From positions 1 through 21,588 of the forward strand of contig JBBHKE010000331.1 in the NCBI GenBank assembly GCA_037447655.1: DNA of 21,588 nt, given 5' to 3'. This document shows positions 11,201 to 19,860 of this stretch, in pieces. The translations under genes and the position numbers were made by a program. Source of the stretch: Zygnema cylindricum (taxonomy: Eukaryota > Streptophyta > Zygnematophyceae > Zygnematales > Zygnemataceae). The notes beneath the pieces are model-generated. The model did no database searches. It was not told the origin of the DNA and saw nothing but the letters and a program-made list of their open reading frames with translations. Position 1 is the stretch's first letter. The number at the start of each line of letters is the position of its first letter.

Positions 11201-12040
11201 AAACAACGGAGAAAAGTCGTTGAAAGAAGTTCAATTCAGTCCAGTATTCCTTATTGCTAAAGAGCATATATGGCATATTCCCTCCAGTTGACGATAGAGA
11301 GAGAAAAAAATTCATAAATGGCCATACATTGTATGACCGTGACGAGACAAGAAGCACAAAGTGAAGTAACCTATGCATGAAAAGTAACATAGTCAACCTG
11401 ATTGTAAACATCGGACACACTGAAATATCAGAGCAACCATTCTCCAAATAAAGAACAAAAAACTTGCTGAGGTTTTCAATTAAATGCAAACCTTTGCTTG
11501 AAATTTGTCCATTGCAATGAAGTCTAAATCATCGCAAGCTTCATATGAGGATCTCATTAGGAGAACCGCAAATCGGCGATCAAGTGGTTTCCTTGGGAAT
11601 TGCACTGGCTCTGGAGGAGAGGCAAGTAAAAATAGGCCTTTTCCTGCCATTCCATTCTCATATGTATATTCTGCCTCTTCACCTAAACCGAACAAGGCAT
11701 TATGTTTCATTTTTCTAGGTGACTGTTTCAACCATAAAGGCCCTCTTCTCGGCCATTCCGATGTACTTGACAATATCGATTTCTCCGTTGAAAATATGTT
11801 TCTTGCAAGAGAAGATCGGCTGGACATAGAGGAAGTTGAGACGTAACTCACTTTGTCACATTTATGTTTTCTTTGAGTAAATGCTTTAACAGCAAAATGT
11901 GACAAATTCAAATGCAAACAATAAGCATCTAACAAGAGTACATTGCGAGAGACGCATGATTCGTTTTGATAGTTTTGCAAGCTAGAAATATTAAGATTAC
12001 ATTTCCATGTGCATGAGGGAGATGTCGGAAACGGGAACAT
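8205..12040 (-). CDS. Conserved, probably plastid-targeted protein of unknown function, six exons
   Basis: Minus-strand exons: 12040-11492, 10836-10750, 10043-9966, 9547-9361, 9196-9057, 8387-8205 (stop 8205-8207). Introns are GT-AG and phases agree throughout, giving about 407 aa. The start is the only ATG in the open frame of exon 1. Residues 1-90 are rich in Ser, Cys and Asn with few acids and read like an organelle transit peptide. The body shows well-conserved-looking blocks: RRFAVLLMRSSYEACDDLDF, FWKLRQSEVESYTLQYAPLK, LYFDFISFAQYATISNAMRT, GAYGEVQTIRRDERLKDN, PFFSAHVEQIVDGVQKIL and EGPATLWGVRALASRRAYIL. I have an unverified impression that blocks like FWKLRQSE and LYFDFISFAQ occur in an uncharacterised green-lineage family, but I cannot name it, and no catalytic motif is visible. 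The exon 4 donor was chosen as TT|GTGTAAG because only this keeps frame; a stronger-looking GTAAGA two bases on does not. The last exon is read through to its stop, though a GTAAAT donor inside it leaves the extreme C-terminus open. Confidence 0.78.
8458..8585. repeat. Minisatellite, about 35-40 bp unit, four copies
   Basis: The motif ACTAATAGTGTGGATGG followed by AACAGGTAGATGG recurs about four times with variation (TAGTATGGACGGAG, TAGTGGTATGGATGGAG). It lies in intron 5 of the minus-strand plastid-protein gene. Confidence 0.85.
8666..8862. mobile_element. Family-A MITE, copy 2 (197 bp)
   Basis: TA borders both ends (8664-8665, 8863-8864). The left end TGCAGCCCATCACTATAAGA and the inverted right end CTCTGCCTATCGCTATTAGA are clear terminal inverted repeats. 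It lies in intron 5 of the gene at 8205-12040 and has no coding capacity. Confidence 0.8.
10291..10460. mobile_element. Family-A MITE, copy 3 (170 bp)
   Basis: The left end CACGCCCATCGCTAATAGAG and the inverted right end CACTGCCCATCACGATTAAA match. TA follows the right end; the left flank is AC, so the duplication has decayed. The interior TTGGGTCAAAAAACACTCAC matches the copy at 14881. It lies in intron 2 of the gene at 8205-12040. Confidence 0.78.
11106..11313. mobile_element. 208-bp near-perfect foldback element with 7-bp flanking repeat
   Basis: The left arm 11106-11185 and right arm 11233-11313 are inverted copies about 80 bp long with only about seven mismatches; both contain TCAACTGGAGGGAATATG and ATGCTCTTTAGCAATAAGGA. 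A ~48-bp loop separates them. ATAAATG occurs directly on both sides (11099-11105 and 11314-11320), which looks like a 7-bp target-site duplication. The element lies in intron 1 of the minus-strand gene. It is unrelated in sequence to the TA-flanked families. Confidence 0.8.
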
Positions 12041-13283
12041 GACTACAAGAATAAAACTAATAAAGCAAAACCAATAAAAAAGTTCTACAACTAAACTACA
12101 GCAATAGCAGTGAATATCCTCTTTGTTCGTAAGAGAAAATGCCTCACGTTGATTTTGCAGGAAAAAATACAATATCAATTTAAGAAAAATGTTTAAAAGT
12201 CGAAGCAATAAGACTTTGCGTTCTCGTCATAAAAAACAAATAAATCAATAACTAATGACGGAAAAAACAAGTTAATATTTTATGCTATCCACTACAAACG
12301 CAGCCATGAATAAACAATGTTCAAGAAATATACAGAGAGGGACAAAATGCCATGATTCATAAGCACTTGCTATGGAAATCATTTCCTATTTTTCACAATG
12401 GGTGCAGCTGCAGAGCAGTGACGCTTTCTCTCATTTTCTTTAGACACGTTATCCACTAGACTGGGAACATCCTGGAGGACGTTGGTACAAACGTCTGGCA
12501 AGATGAAATAATATTATTCAGTAGACAGAGATCTCCTGGAGGACGTTGGTATTATTTTCCGGAGAGTCATGACGGACAATAGTACAATCCTTTAAAAAGA
12601 TCCAAGTGAAAGTGTATACACCGTGGCATCCTTTGGAACACGAGATCAAATGACAATTCTCCTTCCCAATTTCCACGTAGTTTAGTTTTAAGTTCAAAAC
12701 GTGCGAGTATTTCGTGCGTAGTCCGCACAATGAACAGAAAATGTCATATCTCCCATTAGCGGAATGAAGCTATAGCTATTTTCTCCTAATATTCGTTTCT
12801 ATTTCCGCCTTACTATATGCAAAATTTAGCGTCCTCCATACAAAATATCCGTACTTTTCAAACATGGTACTTTTAGTCCTGCACTGATAAATTCATTTGC
12901 TTTCGGCTTCCTTTCGATTTTGGTGTTTACTCTCTACCGCTTGCTTTTGTTCTTCACCTTCTTTTTTCCTGAATTTTACCGCGGCTACGTCTTGATTTCT
13001 ATTTCCTGCTTCCTCTCCGTGCTGCTTTTTAGGAGGACACTTTTTTTAGTTATTTCTTTCCTGTAGTTTCATTTGTATCCTTTCAATTGTTATTTTTTTT
13101 GCTGCACTTTTTTGTACAAACGACCTTTGCTGCTTTTTAGGACTCAACTGAAAGAAAACATGGCACTTCCGTTTCACAGACAGACCATTTCTACACAGGT
13201 TCAGTCCATTCTGCTCTGATTTCTTGCGAAGTTTTCAGTCATTTCGTCTGCAATCATGGATTACGCGAGAGAAGTTTACTTTC
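12041..13283. promoter_or_regulatory. Divergent intergenic region between the plastid-protein gene and RPN13
   Basis: The two genes start about 1.2-1.3 kb apart on opposite strands, so this interval must hold both promoters. I see no gene with family motifs. An 18-bp direct repeat, TCCTGGAGGACGTTGGTA, occurs at 12470-12487 and 12534-12551. The stretch 12880-13140 is T-rich on the plus strand, which would suit a 5' leader of RPN13. No convincing TATA box could be fixed. Confidence 0.5.
12470..12551. repeat. 18-bp direct repeat, two copies
   Basis: TCCTGGAGGACGTTGGTA is exact at 12470-12487 and 12534-12551, separated by 46 bp, inside the divergent promoter region. Confidence 0.85.
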
Positions 13284-13355
13284 ATGTTGAGGGCGGATCC
13301 TACAGTTTCCTGTCGTGCATACTTCAAGTGTAGCAGCAATCTGAATTACTATGAT

Positions 13356-16300
13356 ATGCTGTATTGGCATTTGCAGGATCAACCAGTATCTTTGGTGGAG
13401 TTTCGAGCTGGTCGAATGCAATTTATTTCTGGAAGAGTCCAGCCTGACGCCCGCAAGGGTTCTGTGAGAATAATTCGGGTCAGATTTGATTTACCTTCTA
13501 TTATTTTTGCATGATTGAAACATTATCCTTTAGCAAGATTATTTTATTTTCCTCCAATGGTTACTGCTTTACAGATTTTTTTCTCATAAGTAATTGATTG
13601 TTAACGGTTCAGTTGAGTCACATTCACTCATTAGATTGGTAACAAATTTCAAGCTCACAATTTTTTGGAGAAGGAAATTTCAGTATCGGAATGCTTTATC
13701 TTTTGGTACTGCAATGACTCAAAAAATCGTTCCTTAAGTCTTGAATATGACTATGCAAAACCAGCGTCCAGTGTTTTATTGTGTCCGAACTATGAAGTGC
13801 GACTACTAATGCAAACATGTAGGAATAATGGTGAGTTTCTTTTTCCTTTTTGGCTTGATCGCAGACAGACGATGGATTGTTGCACTTTCAATGGTTGGAT
13901 CGGACCACCCGCGCCGTAGAGGAGGATCAAATCGTCTTTCCAGAAGAGGCTGTTTTTGAGAAGGTCCAATTGCTATGTTTGGATCCGACAAAGTCAAAGA
14001 TTTTATCTATCTCGCAAGTTTCTCATGAAAGAAATAATAAACTGTGGTGATTTTCTCCTGCACCAGTGGCATAGTTCAAATGTATGAAAACAATTGGAAA
14101 CACTATATGTGGTACCCCATACTGAATGTGTATTACAAACCACATATAGCCTTTCCAATCTGAACTATGACCACTGGCAGTGCATTGTCCATTTTTCAGA
14201 CAAGCTTAAAGTGCAGATTTTGGAAATCAATTTTTTTTTGCAGGTTACTCAATCAGCTGGTCGTGTCTATCTTCTGAGGTTCAAGAACGATGATCGGAAG
14301 TTTTTCTTCTGGATGCAGGTGAGAATCAAATCTTCCTCACAAGACAAAAATGCATGCCATGGTCCTGTTGGTAAAATATTTTTTTGTATCGTTTTACATT
14401 GAATTGATGGGGCTTGTTTTGTCTGAAACGGAGAGCTGGCTTTTAAACTGTGACTAAGACTATTTGCTAGCCATGTTTGGTCTTATCTGTTTTTTTTCAT
14501 ATTTTTCATCAATTTTGCTGGCAGGAACCAAAGCAAGAGCAGGATGCAAGTTTATGTGAGGCGGTTAACCGGGAGCTGATGGAATGTGAGTGAAAATGCT
14601 GTATTAAATATGGCAATTTAAGTGGCAGTTTTCATATTGCCAGGTGGAACATGCAATATCAGTAATCCACAAGCTCCACAGTTTTTTTAGTTCCAGTTAA
14701 AGAACTTATTGCGTATAATCAAATTGTTGCAATGACAAGTTGCCATCCTCCAGGGCTGGAGGAAGGACATGGAGATCCGGATGATCCAGACTTTGATGAG
14801 GAGATGGTGGAATCATCTCTAAGGTATGAATGTCACATTCCTTCCTGGAGCTCCACTATGTGACATGAACTTCAACTGTACACTGCCCATCACTATTAGA
14901 GCTGATCACTCTAATTCGAATTAGTGTTTTTTTACCCAAAATCTAAATTAGTGTTGTAACACTTTTAGATAATGGTCCATAATAAAGTGTTAACGCTAAC
15001 AATTCATTAACTCTAATGGCGAAGGGCGGTGTAATTCATATTGTAAAAGTTTTGAAAGTTTTGTACTAGCAAAACCTTATTATTCTATAGGTGCTCTGTT
15101 TTTGCAGATCATGAAGAAGGTTAAGTTAGAGTCTAACAATGCAACGTCGTTTTTCATTAGTGATTGTGTAGGTCACTGCCATTCAATTGGAGATTTTTAG
15201 AGCTGCACGAAGGTTACTGGGAAAAAGCAGCCCCTAATAAACATTTGTCTCCTGTTTCGATCATTGTTGTCGATGTGTTACAATGAGCCTCTCAAATTTA
15301 ACTGCAAATTTACTCCTTTGTGAAACTGCAATAACAGGGTAAAAGGCCAGCTGCAAACTAACTTTTTTCTTCTCTTTGCATCTTTGTTGTTGATATGTTG
15401 CTGTATGACGGCTCTCACTTTTAACTGCAAAACTACACCTTTGTGAAACTGCGATTTCAGGGACGGAGGTCCCACAAGTGAACTGCAAACTGCAGAAGTT
15501 CCTGCCTCAAGCACAGCAGCACCTCAGGAGGCCATGAGAACAAGCGCAGGAATACCACCTACAGCTCCAGTCCAGCTTGCCGATTTGCAAAATATTCTTT
15601 CAGGACTTGGACAACTGGCTGTTCCTGCAGGTATAACATCATAACTTATTGGTTGTGAATAGTATCCATCTGTTTTTGCTACAGGGGTATGGTTTACGTG
15701 GTCAATAATCCTAATGTTCTTCAATGTGTGTTCTCCTTCCTCTTGAAGCCATGTTATAGTAGATACCCCGTTTTATCCTTGGGATGAGAGGGTCGGAAGA
15801 ACCTGAGGAGCAGACGTGATCACGGATGATGAATCATTACCAGATGAAAGGGTACTGATGTAACACCTGAACTTCTAGAAGAAAAAAATTGAAACTTGAG
15901 CTTGCCGTTCATGTGACCCCATTTTTTTTATCTAACAATCATGTTTGTTGTCGGCAGTAAACATTTTGTCTAACACAATCAACCCTTTTTTTTTTCTTTG
16001 TGGGTGTCAGGTCATATGGGTGGGAGCAAGATGGTAGATTTGGGTCCAAGTCTGTCTCAAGTGTTGAAACCGGAATTTGTTTTGCCGCTTCTACAAAACT
16101 TGGGAGTTCAAGAAAGACTAGCGCCATATCTGCCAGAAGTATGCCCGCAACATTTTGGCTTGCTCTTTTCATTTTTTGTTTAGTGTCTTCTCTGTATGCA
16201 TGCTATTACTTAGTCATTTGTTTCCTCGGATTTTGAAAACTGTGTCAGTGACCAGCTTAAATTAAGCAACGCCATAGCTTCATAGCTGCGTGGATTTGAA

Positions 16301-19206
16301 ATGTTTTTAAGGCAATGCCACGTTAAATCTGATCAACTCATGAGATCTGAAATGAGGTCTGTACACCATGGATTGTTATCAGCGTTAAGACGTATAGCCT
16401 GGGGTTTATTTATTGTTTATCGTTTAAGTCCGAGCGATGTGGACGACTTTGGAACGCATACCAAATTAGCATTAAGAAAAGAATTAATATCGATATCGTT
16501 ATTTTATGCTTGGCAAAGAAATCCGGCACCAAATTAGTGTTATTAACTTTAATAGGGACTCACGGTGTACTTCAAAGAACAGAAAATGAGTTAGTACTTT
16601 CCGTTTTAAAACGTTTTGGGTCCTGTGGTGTGTTTACTGATTGGATAGTTTCCTGGCCGCAATTATTTAATAAGCGTGCAAGTGTGCCCTACAGGCGTTA
16701 AGAACACATGAGGCTATGCGGGATTTAATTCAGAGCCCTCAATTCCATCAACAACTTGAAGTTTTCTCACATGTGAGTTTTATCATGTGCGCTTCTGCTT
16801 ATAATTTCCCGTATATTGCTTGATATCTGGAAAAAGACAATGCTCATGGATTAGGCGTGAGAGCTGCATTACTGCAATTGACGAAGAAGCTGCCTAATTT
16901 TCACAATTTGTTATTTTTTTGCTTTGTCATGTTTGACAAAGCTTACACCTACCTTGGATTCGTTTTGGCCCTGCATTAATTATTTCACATTAAAATGGAT
17001 AAAAACTGGTGTAAAATATCAAGTTTTCAAGGCAAAATAGGATTCAGTACATTTATAGATCATACTATTTACGTAAGAAAACGGCAAAGAGTTTCCGGTT
17101 TCGCAGGCTTTAATTTGGCTTGTGCATATCTCAGATGCAAATTATTTTTATCAAGGAAATGATGCAAGGAAACTGCTTTTAAGTCATGGAGAAGTTCGGT
17201 CCACATTTAGGACTTACAGTGTGGCTTCTATCTAAAGCTCAGGACAAAAATATTCATACTTATTGCATACAAAATTTGATGGCAGATTCACATTTTAAAA
17301 GTGATTTCGGAAGCCCCAGTGCCAAACTTGTTTGACGAAGTATAGTCCTCAGTGTCGTCCTCAGTCCCACGCCGGAAATCACCCTTGGAAGAAAATAAGG
17401 ACCCTAACTACTGGAGGATTTTGAATCAAGGACCCTAACTGCTGGTTGAATTTGAATTAAGGCCCTAACTACTTAAGGATTTTGATTCCCGAAACCATGA
17501 ATCAGGGTAGTGTCGAAACTGCAAATGTGTAGCTCTATCAATTTTATTATTTAAAAAAAAAACGCTGACTTTGTTTGTCGGGAACATTGTGATCGTGCAG
17601 CTTCTTCAAAGTGGACAGGTCGACTGGAGTCAGTTTGGGATCGACCCTTCAAAATGTAAGTTTTTGTGGTTCGTTCCATTATGCTGGCTTTAGTACACCT
17701 TGAATCGTTGTTAGCATTAAAAAAGAATTAGTATGAGGACAATTAAGGGTTATTAAATATATTTACGGTCCAAATGATGTGGACGATTGTGAACCGCGAG
17801 GAAGAGTATAATTGGTATTAATCACACAATGTTGTGTTCAAAGGGCAAAACAAATCGTGACCAAATTAGTGTTATTAACACTACTAGCAAATCACTAATT
17901 GTGTGTTGTTTATCGCTCATCATTTAACGTACTTCAAGTGTTGGTTTGTGTCCTTAAATCACAACAAATGATTCTCAACTTTTTAATTTGATACAGATTG
18001 TTGCTTTAACAGCAAAAAGTATGAAAACCCCAAAGCCCTTATTTGTTTTGAAGCTCGGAGAATTGTTGATCCCCAGCCTAAATGGATATATATCCATTTT
18101 TTTTCTATTAATTTTTTTTTCTATTATTATTATATAATATTTATATGTAATATATAATATATATATGTAATATATATATATATATATATGAAAAAAGGAA
18201 AAGAAAACGCTTAAGAGTGATGACTGAAATGTTTTAATAAACTTTTGTTCGGTATGCCATTGAACAATTTGGTGGAGATTGAGGGGTCAAAACCTCACAG
18301 CATCACGAAAGATAATCCCTTCTTTTGGAATGCCGCAGGGGTTCTGTTTGTGATAAAGAATCCGTGTCCTATTGGTTTTGAAAGTTTGCGTGGTAATATG
18401 TCTTTTCTTTGTTGCCTCTTCCAAGTAAAGAGGCTCCTGGGCCTGCTGTGATTCTCGTTTTTTTTTTTTTTCCATCTCGAAGAGTCACTCTTGAGGTGGA
18501 AGAGCCAACATTTTTTTTCATGACGCCATTGCTTATACCCAAATATCTCTAATCACTCTTAATTGGTAATTTTTTTGAAACCACTCTCATACTTTTTTTT
18601 TTGCTCTTTTTCTTTTTCTTCTCATGTATGATCTTAGCAGATGGACAAGGAGTGACAGCTTTCCTTTCAGCTATAGAGGACCAAGTGCAAACTGAAATTA
18701 CTGTGGAAGATGTTTCCGTTCCGTTAAAAACCAATGTCTCAGTTCCGTTAGAATCCGAGCCGTTAGAGAGAAAACCAAGTGATGAAGGAGAGGGAGGGAT
18801 TGAGGGAAACGCCGCCGAAACTGCAGATAGGTTAGAAAAGGGGAAAGAAGGACAACAAGGAAAAACGACAAATACAGAAACAAAGGCTGAGGCAAAAGTA
18901 GGCAGTGAGGTAAAAGTAGACAGTGAGAACAAAGTAGATAGGATGGAAGAAGGCAGTGGAGTTATAAAACCGATTTTGACATTCTTATTCACGAGTTTCA
19001 TAATGGTGAGCTTCGATGGTGCAAACACCACTTTGTACTTTCTTTGTATGAGCTTAAGTTCCTACAAATGGCTAGTTCTATGCTGTATAATTTGTTGCCA
19101 TAGAAAAGTGGAATACTGTATTGAATGCTTATTCCACAAGATTTATGCATTGATAAGGTTATTCACTGATAACAGCAAAAATAATGATAATGTTATTACT
19201 GTATAA
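13356..19206 (+). CDS. RPN13: RPN13/ADRM1, 26S proteasome ubiquitin receptor, ten exons
   Basis: Exons: 13356-13478, 13865-13963, 14244-14318, 14525-14585, 14754-14823, 15461-15630, 16011-16138, 16695-16772, 17601-17655, 18641-19206. All junctions are GT-AG and frame is kept, giving up to about 474 aa. The first four exons encode the Pru domain ([60 protein letters not shown]), which binds ubiquitin and docks on RPN2. The ubiquitin-contact Phe of human IIFPDD is kept in IVFPEE, with both Asp replaced by Glu. A low-complexity linker follows. Exons 7-10 encode the DEUBAD-type domain that in animals binds and activates UCH37 ([53 protein letters not shown]). Two ends are uncertain. In-frame ATGs at 13284 and 13356 are both possible, and CAG at 13374-13376 might instead be an acceptor from an upstream exon. 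After an acidic tail the last open frame becomes hydrophobic beyond about 18960, unlike the family, so a further intron is possible. Confidence 0.93.
14063..14177. repeat. Foldback in RPN13 intron 2
   Basis: The left arm (CCAGTGGCATAGTTCA, then TTGGAAACACTATATGTGG) and the inverted right arm (CCAGTGGTCATAGTTCAGA, then TTGGAAAGGCTATATGTGG) match, with about 12 extra bases in the left arm. The loop is about 14114-14138. It is a likely degenerate hairpin element between the exons ending at 13963 and starting at 14244. Confidence 0.7.
14881..15031. mobile_element. Family-A MITE, copy 4 (151 bp)
   Basis: TA borders it exactly (14879-14880 and 15032-15033). The left end CACTGCCCATCACTATTAGA and the inverted right end CACCGCCCTTCGCCATTAGA are the best-preserved family-A termini. 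It lies in the RPN13 intron 14824-15460. Confidence 0.85.
15262..15495. repeat. Diverged tandem duplication spanning an RPN13 splice acceptor
   Basis: Segment 15262-15359 and segment 15380-15495 share the order TTGTTGTYGATRTGTT, CTCTCA, TTTAACTGCAAA, CCTTTGTGAAACTGC, an AG acceptor, then AGCTGCAAAC or GAACTGCAAAC. The second copy carries the used acceptor and the start of the exon at 15461. In the first copy the frame after its AG soon meets TAA, so it looks like a dead exon copy. Confidence 0.75.
16364..16567. mobile_element. Family-C TIR element, copy 1 (204 bp)
   Basis: TA flanks at 16362-16363 and 16568-16569. The left end CACCATGGATTGTTATCAGC and the inverted right end CACCGTGAGTCCCTATTAAA match, and resemble family-B ends. 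The interior has GATGTGGACGACTTTGGAAC and CCAAATTAGTGTTATTAAC, shared with the element near 17696. It lies in the RPN13 intron 16139-16694, ending about 125 bp before the next exon. Confidence 0.7.
16773..17600. other. RPN13 intron 8, otherwise featureless
   Basis: No coding sequence is recognised in this 828-bp intron. It contains a 9-bp perfect hairpin, GCTTTGTCA and TGACAAAGC, around 16921-16942, and the tandem repeat at 17396-17488. Confidence 0.7.
17396..17488. repeat. Tandem repeat, about 33 bp unit, three copies
   Basis: AAGGACCCTAACTACTGG followed by GATTTTGAATC is repeated three times with changes (GCTGGTTGAATTTGAATT; GGCCCTAACTACTTAAGG). It lies in RPN13 intron 8, about 110 bp before the exon at 17601. 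Confidence 0.85.
17696..17903. mobile_element. Family-C TIR element, copy 2
   Basis: Starts after TA at 17694-17695 with CACCTTGAATCGTTGTTAGC, matching copy 1. The interior GATGTGGACGATTGTGAACC and CCAAATTAGTGTTATTAACA are shared with 16364-16567. The right terminus is degraded and the end coordinate is approximate. It sits in the RPN13 intron 17656-18640, 40 bp after the donor. Confidence 0.6.
18119..18189. repeat. AT-rich (TA)n-like tract
   Basis: TATTATTATATAATATTTAT then several ATATATATGTAATATATA units ending in a short pure (TA)n. It lies in the RPN13 intron 17656-18640. Confidence 0.9.
18269..18385 (+). pseudogene. Possible serine-carboxypeptidase fragment in an RPN13 intron
   Basis: A short open frame reads [18 protein letters not shown] then [13 protein letters not shown] and GFES. 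Serine carboxypeptidases (peptidase S10) have ENGP, then NPYSWN, then a hydrophobic LFxDxPxGxGFS segment at equal spacing. Here ENGP would read EIEG, and the DxPxG part is broken to IKNPCP. There is no catalytic Ser region, and no exon context was found on either side. This may be a captured fragment or chance likeness. Confidence 0.3.
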
Positions 19207-19232
19207 TATTATTTTTTATTCTCTCGTTGGTA

Positions 19233-19394
19233 CACAGCCCATCGTTATTACTGTAAAATTAAAATATATAATACTACTTCAATGCATGCAGATGTGGCAA
19301 AGTGTAGTTCACTACTGTAAGTATAGTTGTTAATACAATTTTCATGGTTTCTGGCCAAAAAAATGTTGCGACCGACCTAGAGTTATTAGCGGTG
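19233..19394. mobile_element. Family-A MITE, copy 5 (162 bp)
   Basis: TA borders both sides (19231-19232, 19395-19396). The left end CACAGCCCATCGTTATTACT and the inverted right end CACCGCTAATAACTCTAGGT are degenerate family-A termini. It lies just downstream of the last RPN13 open frame, possibly inside its 3' UTR or a terminal intron. Confidence 0.55.
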
Positions 19395-19667
19395 TACCGT
19401 TTCCTCTTAGCTGTTTGAATGCAGCCTTTTTTTAGGCATTAAAGAATCTTGGTGCACTGCACTATTTGTTGCCTAGCTTCCTAAGTACGGCCCTTTTTGT
19501 TTTGCTCACCACTTCGTTCCAACTACACGTGTTGCGTCTGTGCTTCTTGTTCTTTTCAACGTCTTTTGTTGGCTTGCCCTTGAGTCCACATGCGTTCATG
19601 TTCCAGTTTCGTTTTTTGTCGTTTTTTGTTTTCCATGTACGGCGATGGTTTATCATCGTGCTGTGTC

Positions 19668-19673
19668 AATAAA
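19668..19673 (+). terminator. Candidate polyadenylation signal AATAAA
   Basis: AATAAA within CTGTGTCAATAAAGCC, preceded by T- and GT-rich sequence, on the RPN13 strand. If it belongs to RPN13, the 3' UTR is about 460 nt or contains a terminal intron. Confidence 0.45.
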
Positions 19674-19860
19674 GCCGTATGTATTTGTACGAAGTTGGAT
19701 TGTTTATCGTGAGTTTTAAAACAAAGATTTTCTTTTCACTAGTCGTACGGTCACATCTTATTGAATCGGATCGCAACTGGGACAATAAATTAGTGTTGTG
19801 TATCGGTAAGGATTTGCCGATAACCGATATGGACCTTTTTTCGGGTACCCGATATCGATA

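Noticed and set aside
11505-11846. 113-codon plus-strand open frame
   Set aside because: It is the antisense shadow of exon 1 of the plastid-protein gene, whose reading is confirmed by in-frame splicing.
12518-12730. 70-codon minus-strand open frame in the divergent promoter
   Set aside because: No ATG-context or motif support, and it spans one of the direct repeats.
16301-16701. Short plus-strand open frames in an RPN13 intron
   Set aside because: They run through the family-C TIR element and end just before the exon at 16695; they carry no transposase motifs.
18549-19031. 160-codon minus-strand open frame
   Set aside because: Shadow of the last RPN13 exon; composition mirrors the acidic tail.
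19466-19672. 68-codon hydrophobic plus-strand frame
   Set aside because: T-rich sequence before AATAAA most simply read as 3' UTR.
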